Source of the DNA: Streptomyces sp. NBC_01497
GTDB lineage: Bacteria; Actinomycetota; Actinomycetes; Streptomycetales; Streptomycetaceae
DNA: 64,000 nucleotides
Direction of reading: 5' to 3'
Assembly (NCBI RefSeq): GCF_036250695.1
Contig: NZ_CP109427.1
Location: 2,232,001-2,296,000, forward strand
Part shown: positions 1 to 9,447 of the stretch, one piece after another
Layout of the letters: every line of letters starts with the position of its first letter
How positions within the stretch are numbered: position 1 is the first letter of the stretch
Position numbers and translations under genes: made by a program
Notes under the pieces: model-generated
Databases searched by the model: none
The model's input: only the letters and a program-made list of their open reading frames with translations
Told to the model about the DNA's origin: nothing

Positions 1-522
1 GCTGCGGGTACCGAGAACACGGACACGCTCACGCAACCGCTCCACCAACTCCTGCGTCGGCTTCACGCCGACGTCGGCGGTGAGCAGTGTGTCCTCGATC
101 TCCTCCCAGGTGTCCTCGTCGAGGTACTCGCGCGACAGGAGCGTGAGCAGCCCCTTGCCGAGGGAGTTCTGCGAGCGGGCGAGGCGCGCGCGCAGGCGCA
201 CGAGGCGGCCTGCGGTCGGCTCGGGCACCTCCAGCGGGGGCGCGGGCGCGAGCCCGACGACCGGGTCCTCGACGGCGACGGGTGTCTCGGCGGCCGTCGC
301 CCCGTCGGGGAGACCGACCTCCTCGATGGTGCGGCGGCCTTCGTCCCGCGAGGTCTCGGCCTCGTCGCCGACGTGGGGCTCGGACGGTGGGGCGGTGATG
401 GTGGGCGACGAGGGCGGGGGCGGCGGCAGCTTCTTCTGCCTGCGGGTCTTTCCGACCACGAGCCCGCCGAGGCCGCCGATGACGACCACCGCGATGACTA
501 CAACAAGGATGACGAGTTCCAT
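1..522 (-). CDS. ftsY: Signal recognition particle receptor FtsY, N-terminal part (partial)
   Basis: SRP-docking GTPase that delivers ribosome-SRP complexes to the membrane. Only the first 174 codons are in the window; the gene runs off the left edge. It opens with MELVILVVV and a single hydrophobic anchor (residues about 3-25, ending in GRKTRRQKK). An acidic, Pro-rich linker follows, then the start of the helical N domain (RLVRLRARLARSQNSLGKGL, residues about 120-140). The membrane anchor plus acidic A domain is the usual actinobacterial FtsY form. The GTPase G domain lies outside the window, so identity rests on the N domain and on the position downstream of smc. The ATG is chosen because the anchor follows directly. 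Confidence 0.88.
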   Translation of the reverse strand, partial: MELVILVVVIAVVVIGGLGGLVVGKTRRQKKLPPPPPSSPTITAPPSEPHVGDEAETSRDEGRRTIEEVGLPDGATAAETPVAVEDPVVGLAPAPPLEVPEPTAGRLVRLRARLARSQNSLGKGLLTLLSREYLDEDTWEEIEDTLLTADVGVKPTQELVERLRERVRVLGTRS

Positions 523-1201
523 AACGCTCCCCAGTATCGGCCACGACCGTGTACGGCCCGGCACAGCCGCTCCCGGCCGGTGAGAGGGTCGCGGGAGGAT
601 CATTCAGCATGTAAAGCGATAATTTGTACCTTTTATTGACCTCTTCGGATGTCTGCTGCCCTTCGGAAGGCGCGGTGGAGACACGTGGCCTCGAACCGGT
701 GCCGGACGGCGAACGTACCGGACATGTCCGTGCTCTCCTTCCCATCTGGGCCGGCGCCACCATCACGGTGCTGCTCGTCACTGCCAGCGCGCGGCTCGTC
801 GTCCCCGACAGGCCCGGCATCCGGCAGATCCTCACCGTCGCGGTCCGCGCGTCAGAGGTCTCGTCCGGCATCGTCGGCCTGATCCCCCTCGCGGGCAAGC
901 GAGGCGGCGCCCCCGGTACGGCGCTGTCCCAAAACGTGTCCGGGCAGCGCGGCGACCCGCTGCCCGGATCGCTGATCCGGGTGGCGCGCCACGGCGGGGA
1001 GACGGCCAACGCCGTGACCGTCGCTCACCCGGTGCTCACGGTGCTGCGCCTGGTGGCAGGTGCGCACCGCGGAGTCGTACGCCACACCGTGGCCCTGACC
1101 GCGTTCGTCCGCGCGAGCGGTCTCGCGCTTCACCCGGCGGCCCCGGGCCCCCGGGCCCCCGGGGGCCGCGGCGGCGGACGGGTCGCGGCGGTCGCAGGGG
1201 G
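523..1201. other. 680-nt interval between ftsY and smc, no recognised gene
   Basis: No intact gene is recognised. A + strand frame from about 660 to 1200 has strong GC bias at third codon positions and a hydrophobic start (VRALLPIWAGATITVLLVTA), but it has no convincing start or ribosome site and runs without a stop into the antisense of smc. It matches no family I know and may be the remnant of a lost gene. Positions 600-645 are unusually AT-rich for this genome (GATAATTTGTACCTTTTATTG) and probably carry the leftward ftsY promoter. Confidence 0.4.
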
Positions 1202-4200
1202 TCAGCGGAGCCGCTGGCTGATCACCTTCGACACGCCGTCGCCCTGCATGGACACGCCGTACAGTGCGTCCGCGACCTCCATCGTGCGCTTCTGGTGCGT
1301 GATCACGATCAGCTGTGAGCTCTCCTGGAGCTCCTGCATGATCCGGATCAGCCGCTGCAGGTTGGTGTCGTCGAGGGCCGCCTCCACCTCGTCCATCACG
1401 TAGAACGGGCTCGGGCGCGCCTTGAAGATCGACACCAGTAGCGCCACCGCCGTCAGCGACCGCTCCCCGCCGGACAGCAGCGACAGCCGCTTGACCTTCT
1501 TGCCCGGGGGCCGTGCCTCCACGTCGACGCCGGTGGTCAGCATGTTCTCCGGGTCCGTCAGCAGCAGCCTGCCCTCGCCGCCGGGGAAGAGCCGGGAGAA
1601 GACGCCCTCGAACTCGCGGGCCGTGTCCCGGTACGCCTCGGTGAACACCTGCTCGACGCGCTCGTCGACCTCCTTGACCACCTGGAGCAGGTCGAGCCTG
1701 GTCTTCTTCAGATCCTCCAGCTGCTCGGACAGGAAGTTGTGCCGCTCCTCCAGCGCCGCGAACTCCTCCAGCGCCAGCGGGTTGACCTTGCCGAGCTGCT
1801 GGTAGGCCCGCTCGGCCGCCCTCAGCCGCTTCTCCTGCTCACCGCGCACGAACGCCTTCGGGCTGTTGCGGGGGTGCCCTGGGTCCTGCGGCAGCGTCTC
1901 CCCCTCCGCGGGCGGCGACGGCGGTACGAGCTGGTCCGGGCCGTAGTCGGCGACCAGTCCGGCCGGCTCGACGCCCAGCTCCTCCAGCGCCTTGGTCTCC
2001 AACTGCTCGATCCGCATCCGCTTCTCGGCGCCCAGCACCTCGCCGCGGTGCACCGAGTCGGTGAGCTTGTCCAGCTCCCCCTTGAGGTCCCGGCCCCGGT
2101 TGCGCTCCTCGGCGAGCTCCCGTTCCCGTTCCGCTTTCGCGGCCTCGGCGGCCACCCGCTCCTGGTCCGCCCGCACGACGGACACCTCGACGTGTGCGAG
2201 CAGTTGCCGTGCGCCCCCCGCGACCGCCCCGGCCACGGCGGCCTCGTGGCGCAGCCGTGCGCGCCGCTGCTCGGCGCGGTCCCGTGCCTCGCGCTCGGCG
2301 CGCGCGCCGCGGTCCAGCGCGTCGGCGCGCCCCGCGAGCGCCTTCACGCGCTCCTCGTGGGTACGGACCTGGAGGCGCGCTTCCATCTCGGTCTGCCGTG
2401 CGTTGGCGCCGTCCGCGGCGAGCCGGTCCCGTACGCCGCTGTCCGGCTCGTCGTCCGCTCCCTCGGCGGACTCGGCCGCCGCCTCCTCGGCGACGAGCAG
2501 CCGTTCCGCGAGCTCCTCGGCATCGGCACTCGCGCGCTCCAGCGCCTCGGTGGCCTTGGCCACGGCGGAGGCCGCGCGTTCCGCCTCACCGGCCGCGCCG
2601 CGCGCCTGCCCCGCGAGGCGGCCCAACTGGCCGGACACCGAGGACTTCTCCCGGTCGGCGGCGCGCCGCCGCTCGGCGAGCTCCTCGACCCGCACGGCAC
2701 GGGCCGCCCTGACGTCGGCCGCCTCGTGCTGCGCCCGCGCCAGTTCCTCGCAGCGCACCGCGAGTTCGGCCAGTTCGGCGGCGGCCTCGTCGACGGACGC
2801 CTGCACCTCGATGAGGCTCGGCGCGCCCGCGGACCCGCCGTGCGCGAAGTGCGCGCCGAGCACGTCGCCCTCCGCGGTGACGGCGGTCAGCTCGGGCCGG
2901 GCCCGTACGACGTCCTCGGCCTCCTCCAGCGTGCCGACGGCGACCATGCCGCCCACCAGCCGGCCCACCGCCGCGACCAGCCCCGGGGGGCCGCTCACCA
3001 GTTCCGTGACGCGGAGGGGTTCCCGTACGGCCACCTCGCCCCTGGGAGCGGTGCCCGCCCCCGCGGTGACGTACCGTCCGGCGCCCTCCCCGTCCGCGGG
3101 AGCGGGCAGCGCGGCGCGGCCGGTATCACCGGGCCGGGGCTCCTCGGCCGGCGCGGCGCCGAAGTGGCTCCGGTCCGCGTCAGCCGCACGCGAGGTGCCG
3201 GGCTCCGCCGCGCCGGGCCGCGCGCCGGCGCCCTGCGGGGGCGGAGCGGCCTGTGCCGGCAGACCGGGTGCGGCCGGGTCCTGGCCGGCGGGCGCGGCGG
3301 CGGCCTGTGCGGGCAGCGCCGAAGCGGCGGACGGGCGCGGCGGCTCCTGCCGGCCGGGCCCGGCGGCCTGCCCGCCGGGCCCGGTCAGCAGCAGCGTGGC
3401 CCGTCCCGCGTCCTCGTCCCGCAGCAGGCGGATCGCCCGCGCCGCGGTCGTCGTGTCCGTCACCGCGAGCGCGTCCGCCGCCACCCCGAGGGCGGCGGCG
3501 ACCTGGACCTCGTGACCGGCGGCGAGGTTAAGGAGTTCCGCGGCGGGACCCAGCAGCCCGGTGAGGCTCTCGCGGGCCGCGAGCAGCGCGCCCGAGCCGT
3601 CCTTCCTGCGCAGCCCCAGGGCGAGGGCGTCGTGGCGGGCGGCGACGGCGGCCCGGCTGCGCTCGGCCGCGGTGGCGGCCTCACGCGCCGCACCGAGCGC
3701 GGCCTCCGCGTCGGCCAGTGCGCGGCGCGCGGCCTCGTGCTCCTCGCCCAGCTCGTCCCCTTCGGCGTCGAGGCCGTCCACCTCGGCCTTGAGCTGTTCG
3801 TATTCCTCCTGCGCCGTGACGGCCCGCTGCCGGGCCTCGTCGCGGCTGGCGGCGAGCCGGTCGATCTCGGCCTGCGCCGACGCCGCCCGGCCACGAGCCG
3901 CGGTGACCTGCCCGTGCAGCCGGGCGAGCTGCTCCCTGCGGTCGGCGACCGCGCGGGCCGCGTCCTTGAGCCGGCGTTCCTCGGCGGCGAGTTCGCGCTC
4001 CAGGTCCGCGCGGTGGGACGCGGTGTCGTCGAGGGCCCGTTCCGCCGCCTCCAGCGCGGCCTCCAGCTCGGCCTCCTGTTCACGGATCCGGGCGGCCTCG
4101 CGTTCCATGTCCTCGGGGTCGCGGCCGCGACGCTCGTCGGTGGGCGCCTGGGTCGCGCTGATGACGCGCGCGTCGGCGAGGGAGACGGTGCCGCGGACCC

Positions 4201-5095
4201 GCTCCGCGAACTGCGACAGCTCGTACCAGGTGCCCTGCGCCCGCGTCAGGCGCGGCGCGAGGCGCCGTACCTCGTCCTCCAGGTCGGCCTCGCGGGTGAG
4301 TGCCGTCTTCAGCCGTGACTCGGCGTCCTCCTTGCGGCGCTTCAACTCGGCCTCGTCCGCGACCTCGGTGCGCAGCGCCGCCCTGAGCACGACGAGGTCG
4401 TCGGCGAGCAGCCGCAGGCGGGCGTCGCGGAGGTCGGCCTGGATGACGGCGGCGCGCCGGGCGACGGCGGCCTGCCGGCCGAGGGGTTTGAGCTGGCGGC
4501 GCAGCTCGTCCGTGAGGTCCTGGATGCGCGCGAGGTTCGCCTGCATCGCGTCCAGCTTCCGCAGCGCCTTCTCCTTGCGCTTGCGGTGCTTCAGGACGCC
4601 GGCGGCCTCCTCGATGAACGCCCTGCGGCCCATCGGGTCCGCGTGCAGGACGGAGTCGAGCTGGCCCTGCCCGACGATGACGTGCATCTCCCGGCCGATT
4701 CCGGAGTCGGAAAGCAGATCCTGGATGTCGAGCAGGCGGCACGTGTCGCCGTTGATCTGGTATTCGCTGCTGCCGCCGCGGAACATGATCCGCGTAAGGG
4801 TGACCTCGGCGTATTCGATGGGCAGCGCGCCGTCGGAGTTGTCAATGGTCAACGAGACCTCGGCGCGGCCGAGGGGCGGTCTGCCGGTGGTCCCGGCGAA
4901 GATGACGTCTTCCATCTTGCCGCCACGCAGCGACTTGGCGCCCTGTTCGCCCATGACCCAGGAGAGCGCGTCCACGACATTGGACTTTCCGGAACCGTTC
5001 GGTCCCACGACACAGGTGATGCCCGGTTCGAAACGCAGCGTCGTGGCGGACGCGAACGACTTGAACCCGCGCAATGTCATGGCCTTGAGGTGCAC
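1202..5095 (-). CDS. smc: Chromosome segregation ATPase SMC with an extended hinge
   Basis: Condensin ATPase that organises and segregates the chromosome with ScpA/ScpB. Walker A GPNGSGKS is at residues 31-38. Two long Glu/Arg/Ala-rich coiled coils flank a central hinge, and the C-terminal head has the ABC signature LSGGERS (about 1206) and Walker B FYVMDEVEAALD (about 1233). The GTG start (VHLKAMTLRGFKSF) fits the family N-terminus, although its ribosome site is weak; an in-frame ATG 63 nt upstream is less likely. At 1297 aa it is roughly 100 aa longer than the about 1190 aa I recall for Streptomyces SMC. The excess is a Pro/Ala/Gly-rich low-complexity stretch inside the hinge at about residues 570-683. 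Confidence 0.96.
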   Translation of the reverse strand: MHLKAMTLRGFKSFASATTLRFEPGITCVVGPNGSGKSNVVDALSWVMGEQGAKSLRGGKMEDVIFAGTTGRPPLGRAEVSLTIDNSDGALPIEYAEVTLTRIMFRGGSSEYQINGDTCRLLDIQDLLSDSGIGREMHVIVGQGQLDSVLHADPMGRRAFIEEAAGVLKHRKRKEKALRKLDAMQANLARIQDLTDELRRQLKPLGRQAAVARRAAVIQADLRDARLRLLADDLVVLRAALRTEVADEAELKRRKEDAESRLKTALTREADLEDEVRRLAPRLTRAQGTWYELSQFAERVRGTVSLADARVISATQAPTDERRGRDPEDMEREAARIREQEAELEAALEAAERALDDTASHRADLERELAAEERRLKDAARAVADRREQLARLHGQVTAARGRAASAQAEIDRLAASRDEARQRAVTAQEEYEQLKAEVDGLDAEGDELGEEHEAARRALADAEAALGAAREAATAAERSRAAVAARHDALALGLRRKDGSGALLAARESLTGLLGPAAELLNLAAGHEVQVAAALGVAADALAVTDTTTAARAIRLLRDEDAGRATLLLTGPGGQAAGPGRQEPPRPSAASALPAQAAAAPAGQDPAAPGLPAQAAPPPQGAGARPGAAEPGTSRAADADRSHFGAAPAEEPRPGDTGRAALPAPADGEGAGRYVTAGAGTAPRGEVAVREPLRVTELVSGPPGLVAAVGRLVGGMVAVGTLEEAEDVVRARPELTAVTAEGDVLGAHFAHGGSAGAPSLIEVQASVDEAAAELAELAVRCEELARAQHEAADVRAARAVRVEELAERRRAADREKSSVSGQLGRLAGQARGAAGEAERAASAVAKATEALERASADAEELAERLLVAEEAAAESAEGADDEPDSGVRDRLAADGANARQTEMEARLQVRTHEERVKALAGRADALDRGARAEREARDRAEQRRARLRHEAAVAGAVAGGARQLLAHVEVSVVRADQERVAAEAAKAERERELAEERNRGRDLKGELDKLTDSVHRGEVLGAEKRMRIEQLETKALEELGVEPAGLVADYGPDQLVPPSPPAEGETLPQDPGHPRNSPKAFVRGEQEKRLRAAERAYQQLGKVNPLALEEFAALEERHNFLSEQLEDLKKTRLDLLQVVKEVDERVEQVFTEAYRDTAREFEGVFSRLFPGGEGRLLLTDPENMLTTGVDVEARPPGKKVKRLSLLSGGERSLTAVALLVSIFKARPSPFYVMDEVEAALDDTNLQRLIRIMQELQESSQLIVITHQKRTMEVADALYGVSMQGDGVSKVISQRLR

Positions 5096-5265
5096 GCCGC
5101 CGGACTCTACCCGTACGACTCGTCCCCCGGCGGTTTCACCACTGAACGTGCAGGGCACATCAGACGTTAAGAAAGAGCCCGGGGAGGATGGAAGACGAGG
5201 GCGCGGCGGGGGACTTGACGGTTACGGGCGCAGGACCGGCCTGGGGGAGACGGAGAAAAAGAAAG

Positions 5266-5287
5266 AAGGGACGCCGGAGCGTCCCTT
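5266..5287 (-). terminator. Intrinsic terminator between the 71-aa gene and smc
   Basis: Perfect 8-bp stem AAGGGACG/CGTCCCTT with a 6-nt loop, followed on the minus strand by a T-rich run (CTTCTTTCTTTTTC). It would end leftward transcripts from the small gene and makes smc a separate transcription unit. Confidence 0.75.
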
Positions 5288-5344
5288 GCATATCTTTGCC
5301 GGCGAGAATGATCTCACCTGTCCATGGCCCTGACGGGCCGATGA

Positions 5345-5560
5345 TCAGGTGAGCGCAGGCTCCTGGGAAACATCAATGTCGATGCCGTCGAGCAACGACT
5401 CTCCAGGGTGCTGGGCGGCGGCAGCGCTGAGCGCGTCGTTCTCGGTCTGGATCCGTACGAGCTCGGATTCCAGATCCTGGACGCGCTGCTGAAGCCGTCG
5501 CATCTCGGCGAGGAGTCGCGGGTCGGAGCCGCCGACATAACCGAGAAGCGCCTTTGCCAT
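5345..5560 (-). CDS. Small coiled-coil protein, function unknown
   Basis: 71-aa cytoplasmic protein starting MAKALLGYVGGSDPRLLAEM, with a central amphipathic segment (residues about 15-48, RRLQQRVQDLESELVRIQTE) that looks like a short coiled coil, and an acidic tail. The ATG has a good ribosome site (GGAGGACC, 6-nt gap). A terminator follows it, so it is probably monocistronic. It sits between smc and acyP. I do not recognise a family; proteins of this kind recur in streptomycetes near smc, but nothing in the sequence fixes a role. Confidence 0.7.
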   Translation of the reverse strand: MAKALLGYVGGSDPRLLAEMRRLQQRVQDLESELVRIQTENDALSAAAAQHPGESLLDGIDIDVSQEPALT

Positions 5561-5961
5561 GATGGATGGTCCTCCACAATGAGTGACCGACCGATTGCGG
5601 TGTGGGTCGTGGTTTCGTGAGAGAAAAACGCGCCCTCGTGCCCGGCAGAGAGGGTGCCATCTCTGCGGTTCTCGCTGCCGAACAGTTGGTGTGCGCGGGG
5701 ATTCCAGAGTCTCACCAAAAAGTTTGACGGTCAACACGATCACCGTCCGTACGGGCATGCCGCCCGGCGGCCCGGCGCCCGTGTCGCTCCGGCGCGGCCT
5801 GCTCCCCCGGCGCTCCCGCGCGGGCGGCCCTCGCCGAGGCGGCAGCGTGGCATGCGCGGGAGCCGATGGGCAACAGCCTGGTCATCACGGTCGTACGGGC
5901 GGGCGCGGCGCTCCCGGAGCACGGCCGCGAGCCGGCCCGTACGTGGGTCCGCCGCGCCCCG
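5561..5961. other. 400-nt interval between the small coiled-coil gene and acyP
   Basis: No gene seen. The only notable signal is a possible leftward promoter for the 71-aa gene: minus-strand TTGACC (5729-5734), a 17-nt spacer and GACTCT (5706-5711), within an AT-rich patch. The rest is GC-rich with antisense frames only. Confidence 0.35.
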
Positions 5962-6243
5962 TCATCTGATGGCGAAGGTCTCGTAACCGCCGCGCGGGGT
6001 GTCCCAGATCTCAGTGACGCCGTCGACACGACCGGGCGTGTCGTCGGACCGCAGCCAGTCGAGCAGCCGGTGGCAATTCTCACGCGCCCCTTCCGCCACA
6101 ACCTGCACACGGCCGTCGTCGAGATTGAGCGCGAAGCCGGTGAGCCCGCCGATCTCCAGGGCGTTCGCCCTGGTGAACCAGCGGAACCCCACTCCCTGTA
6201 CTCGGCCGCGCACCCACGCGGTGAGTCGTACGTGTTCGTCCAT
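5962..6243 (-). CDS. acyP: Acylphosphatase
   Basis: 93-aa acylphosphatase, normal length for the family, hydrolysing acyl phosphates. The phosphate-binding signature is present near the N-terminus ([16 protein letters not shown], residues about 9-24, with the catalytic Arg in GFRW), followed by the conserved [17 protein letters not shown] block that carries the catalytic Asn. The ATG start gives the standard [11 protein letters not shown] opening. It has a likely cytoplasmic housekeeping role, diverges from the CAP-domain gene to the right, and keeps its usual place between smc and mutM. Confidence 0.94.
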   Translation of the reverse strand: MDEHVRLTAWVRGRVQGVGFRWFTRANALEIGGLTGFALNLDDGRVQVVAEGARENCHRLLDWLRSDDTPGRVDGVTEIWDTPRGGYETFAIR

Positions 6244-6436
6244 GCACGCAAGCTAACGGTCCAATTCCTCTCAGTCCTCACCCGCCCCACACGTCATGGC
6301 GTACAGTCCCCTCGCGATGAGCCTCACTCGTTCGGGTGAGTCTCCTTGATGTCCGAGCCGTGATGATCCGAGGCGCTTCGGTGCGCGTCCGCGTCACATC
6401 GCCAGGACGTACCCAAGACGACGAGGAGGACCCCGG

Positions 6437-7339
6437 ATGGGACGCCATGGACGCTCCGCCGGCCGGCCCGCCCCCGTATCCGAGCCGGGCGCCACGAGCG
6501 GCCGGCACGCGGGAGGCGAGCGCCGCAAGCGGCGCGTGGCCGCCCCCGTACGGACAGGGCTGCTGGGTGCCTCCGCCGCGATGGCGGTCGGAGCCGTGGC
6601 TGTCGCGTCGGGGCTGATACCCGGCGGCGGCCACTATGACGTCGGCGCGAGCGCGTCCGGCGGCGAGCAGGTGCAGACGGACGGCGGCACGACCGACCTG
6701 CGGCAGCAGGGGGGCGACAGCGCGTCGCCGACCGGTTCGCCCGCCGGCTCCGCCACGGCGTCCCCCTCGCCCGTCACCCCGAAGGCGTCGCACAGCCCGT
6801 CGGCCAAGCCCTCGAAGGCACCGGCCTCCTCCAAGAGCGCGAAGACACCCGCCGCGCCGCAGAAGAAGGCCACGACCGCGACCAAGGCCCCGACGGCCAA
6901 GGCACCGGCACCGCCCGCGACCACCGACCATGTCGTCAAGGCACCCTCGACCCCTTCGCCGACTGGTTCCGCCGCCGCGCAGATCCTCACCCTGGTCAAC
7001 CAGGAACGGTCGAAGGCGGGGTGCAGTCCGCTGAAGGACGACTCCTCCCTCGACTCGCTGGCACAGAACTTCAGCGACGAGATGGCCGCCCGTGACTTCT
7101 TCGACCACACGGACCCGGACGGCAAGACGCCGTGGGACCGTGCGGACGCGGCGGGCGTACAGAACCTGGGCGGCGAGAACATAGCCCGCGGGCAGGCCGA
7201 TCCCCAGGCGGTGATGGACGCCTGGATGAACTCGGAGGGCCACCGCGCCAACATCCTGAACTGCGACTACACCCGTCTGGGCGTCGGCGTGCACTACGGC
7301 ACGGGCGGCCCTTGGTGGACGCAGGACTTCGGCTTCTGA
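6437..7339 (+). CDS. Secreted or membrane-anchored CAP (SCP/PR-1) domain protein
   Basis: 300 aa. An N-terminal Arg-rich segment precedes one hydrophobic stretch (residues about 40-60, TGLLGASAAMAVGAVAVASG) that acts as a signal anchor or signal peptide. A roughly 110-residue Ser/Thr/Pro/Lys/Ala-rich linker follows, then a C-terminal CAP domain from about residue 178 (ILTLVNQERSKAGC), with DFFDHTDPDGKTPWDRA, GGENIARG and the SEGHRANIL motif. The two His and two Glu of the CAP cavity can be placed in these motifs. The domain is extracellular; the molecular role is unknown. The ATG start gives a conventional secretion signal. It is convergent with mutM. Confidence 0.9.
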   Translation: MGRHGRSAGRPAPVSEPGATSGRHAGGERRKRRVAAPVRTGLLGASAAMAVGAVAVASGLIPGGGHYDVGASASGGEQVQTDGGTTDLRQQGGDSASPTGSPAGSATASPSPVTPKASHSPSAKPSKAPASSKSAKTPAAPQKKATTATKAPTAKAPAPPATTDHVVKAPSTPSPTGSAAAQILTLVNQERSKAGCSPLKDDSSLDSLAQNFSDEMAARDFFDHTDPDGKTPWDRADAAGVQNLGGENIARGQADPQAVMDAWMNSEGHRANILNCDYTRLGVGVHYGTGGPWWTQDFGF

Positions 7340-7610
7340 CCTTCGGCGGGCGCCTACGCTTCTGACCTCGGCCGGGACTGCGGCTTCTCTGCGGCGGGCA
7401 CTGCGGCTTCCGGCCTTCGGTCGTATGGTTCCCGCGCCGGGAATCCGGCGGACCGGAAACGCCCGGGGCGTCAGGCCTCCGGGGCGAGGAGTCGCCGGCC
7501 GGGGAACCGGCCCGGCTCACGGACCGTCGGGGAGGCAAACCACCGGGCCGCTGCCCCGGATCCACGGGCGGGACGCCGTCGCGGTCCGCGCCTTTGGAGG
7601 TGCGGCCGGC

Positions 7611-8471
7611 TCAGAGCGTCGTGCGGGGCGGGCGCTGGCAGTGCGGGCAGAAGTAGCTCGACCTGTTCATCCAGGGCCTGCGCCGGATCGGCGTGCCGCA
7701 CCGGCGGCAGGGCTCGTCCTCGCGTCCGTAGGCGTCGAGCGAGCGGTCGAAGTATCCCGACTCGCCGTTCACATTGACGTAGAGGCTGTCGAAGCTGGTG
7801 CCGCCGACGTCGAGCGCCTCGTTCATCACGCCCCGTACGTGTCCGAGCAGCTCGGCCACCCGGGGCCGGGTGAGGCCCGCCGTCGGACGCTCGTAGTGGA
7901 GTTTGCTGCGCCAGAGCGCCTCGTCGGCGTAGATGTTGCCGACGCCGCTGATCAGCGACTGGTCGAGCAGGGCGCGCTTGACGGTCGTGCGCTTCGCGCG
8001 AAGGGCCACCGGGAAGGCGTCGTCGTCGAACGCGGGGTCCAGCGGGTCGCGCGCGATGTGCGCGATAACGTCGGGCAGCCCGTCCGGGGTGTTGTCGTGG
8101 AGCGACAGGCCCCCGAAGGTGCGCTGGTCGACGAAGCGCAGTTCCGTACCGAGGTCGTCCGCGAACCGCAGCCGGATCCGCAGGTGCTTCTCGTCGGGCG
8201 TGTCCTCTGGCTGCACCAGCAGCTGACCGCTCATGCCCAGGTGGCCGAGGACGGAGAACCCGGGATCGTCGAGCGGCAGCCACAGGTATTTGCCCCTGCG
8301 GCGGGCCGGCCCGAAGGTGCGGCCCCTCAGGCGGGCGGCGAAGTCCTCGCCGCCCGCGAGGTGGCGCCGTACGGCGCGGGGATGCAGCACGACGGCCTCG
8401 TCGACCGTCCTGCCGCTCACCCAGCGCTCGAGTCCGCGCCGTACGACTTCTACCTCGGGCAGTTCGGGCAC
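7611..8471 (-). CDS. mutM: Formamidopyrimidine-DNA glycosylase MutM/Fpg
   Basis: Base-excision repair glycosylase/AP lyase for 8-oxoguanine and FapyG, 286 aa. The GTG start yields the invariant PELPEVE N-terminus, whose Pro is the nucleophile after Met removal; AGGAG lies just upstream. The helix-two-turn-helix region ([17 protein letters not shown]) and the C-terminal zinc finger C-X2-C-X16-C-X2-C (CRRC...CPHC) are intact. The start lies 1 nt beyond the rnc stop, so it is translationally coupled to rnc in the leftward DUF177-rpmF-rnc-mutM operon. Confidence 0.96.
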   Translation of the reverse strand: MPELPEVEVVRRGLERWVSGRTVDEAVVLHPRAVRRHLAGGEDFAARLRGRTFGPARRRGKYLWLPLDDPGFSVLGHLGMSGQLLVQPEDTPDEKHLRIRLRFADDLGTELRFVDQRTFGGLSLHDNTPDGLPDVIAHIARDPLDPAFDDDAFPVALRAKRTTVKRALLDQSLISGVGNIYADEALWRSKLHYERPTAGLTRPRVAELLGHVRGVMNEALDVGGTSFDSLYVNVNGESGYFDRSLDAYGREDEPCRRCGTPIRRRPWMNRSSYFCPHCQRPPRTTL

Positions 8472-8472
8472 G

Positions 8473-9252
8473 TCACTCCTGGGGAGCGGCGTCACCCGCG
8501 GCGGCCCGCTCGTCCGCGGCGGCCCTGATGCCCCGCCATGCGGACTCGGCGGCCTGTTGCTCCGCCTCTTTCTTGCTGCGGCCGGTGCCGGTGCCGTACG
8601 AGACACCACCGACGCGGGCGGCAGCAGTGAAGGTCTTCTCGTGGTCGGGGCCCTTTTCCGTGACGAGGTACTCGGGCACGCCGAGACTCTCCGCCGCGGT
8701 GAGCTCCTGGAGACTGGTCTTCCAGTCGAGTCCCGCACCGAGGTTCGAGGACTTCTCGATCAGCGGGTCGAACAGGCGATGCACCAGTTCGGAGGCCGCG
8801 TCGAGACCCTGGTCGAGATAGACCGCGCCGATGACCGCTTCGAGGGTGTCGGCAAGGATGGACGCCTTGTCGCGTCCGCCCGTGCCTTCCTCGCCCCGGC
8901 CGAGCCGGATGAAGGCGCCCAGGTCGAGACCGCGGCTCACCTCGGCGAGCGCACGCGCGTTCACCACGGCGGCGCGCAGCTTGGCGAGCTGGCCCTCGGG
9001 CAGGTCGGGATGGATGCGGTACAGCGTGTCCGTGACCACGAGCCCGAGCACCGAGTCGCCGAGGAACTCCAGCCGCTCGTTGGTCGGCAGTCCGCCGTTC
9101 TCGTACGCGAAGGAACGGTGCGTCAGCGCACGCACCAGAAGGGCGGACTCAAGGTGATACCCGAGCCGCCCTTCCAGAAGCGTGTGGGACGAGGCTGCGT
9201 GGACGGTGTCTGTCTGCTTCTTTGCGTTCTTGTCCGCGGACAGTTCAGACAT
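8473..9252 (-). CDS. rnc: Ribonuclease III
   Basis: Double-stranded-RNA endonuclease that processes rRNA and regulatory RNAs; in S. coelicolor the same gene is absB, a global antibiotic regulator. 259 aa. The RNase III signature [11 protein letters not shown] is near residue 60, the second catalytic cluster is [15 protein letters not shown], and a C-terminal dsRNA-binding domain carries [16 protein letters not shown]. The ATG (MSELSADKN) was chosen with GAGAGG upstream; a GTG 12 nt further up is also in frame. It lies 19 nt from rpmF and 1 nt from mutM. Confidence 0.96.
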   Translation of the reverse strand: MSELSADKNAKKQTDTVHAASSHTLLEGRLGYHLESALLVRALTHRSFAYENGGLPTNERLEFLGDSVLGLVVTDTLYRIHPDLPEGQLAKLRAAVVNARALAEVSRGLDLGAFIRLGRGEEGTGGRDKASILADTLEAVIGAVYLDQGLDAASELVHRLFDPLIEKSSNLGAGLDWKTSLQELTAAESLGVPEYLVTEKGPDHEKTFTAAARVGGVSYGTGTGRSKKEAEQQAAESAWRGIRAAADERAAAGDAAPQE

Positions 9253-9271
9253 GGAGCCTCTCACCAGCCGC

Positions 9272-9445
9272 TCAGACCTCGATGACCTGGCGCTTGTTGT
9301 AGGTGCCGCAGCTGGGGCACGCGATGTGCTGCAGCTTCGGCTCCTGGCAGCGCTCGCACGACACCAGGTTGGGGGCCACAGCCTTCCACTGCGACCGGCG
9401 GTGGCGCGTGTTGCTGCGCGACATCTTCCGCTTCGGAACAGCCAC
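9272..9445 (-). CDS. rpmF: 50S ribosomal protein L32, zinc-binding form
   Basis: 57-aa ribosomal protein, usual length, starting [20 protein letters not shown] from a GTG with AGGAG upstream. All four zinc ligands are kept in the pattern C-X2-C-X9-C-X2-C (CERC...CPSC), so this is the zinc-containing (C+) paralogue, not the zinc-independent form. It begins 2 nt after the stop of the DUF177 gene, the standard YceD-L32 pairing. Confidence 0.97.
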   Translation of the reverse strand: MAVPKRKMSRSNTRHRRSQWKAVAPNLVSCERCQEPKLQHIACPSCGTYNKRQVIEV

Positions 9446-9447
9446 AG

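Noticed and set aside
1739..4318. Long + strand open frame opposite smc (859 codons)
   Set aside because: Shadow of the smc coiled-coil codons in a GC-rich genome; no start site, Arg/Pro/Ala-rich translation without domains.
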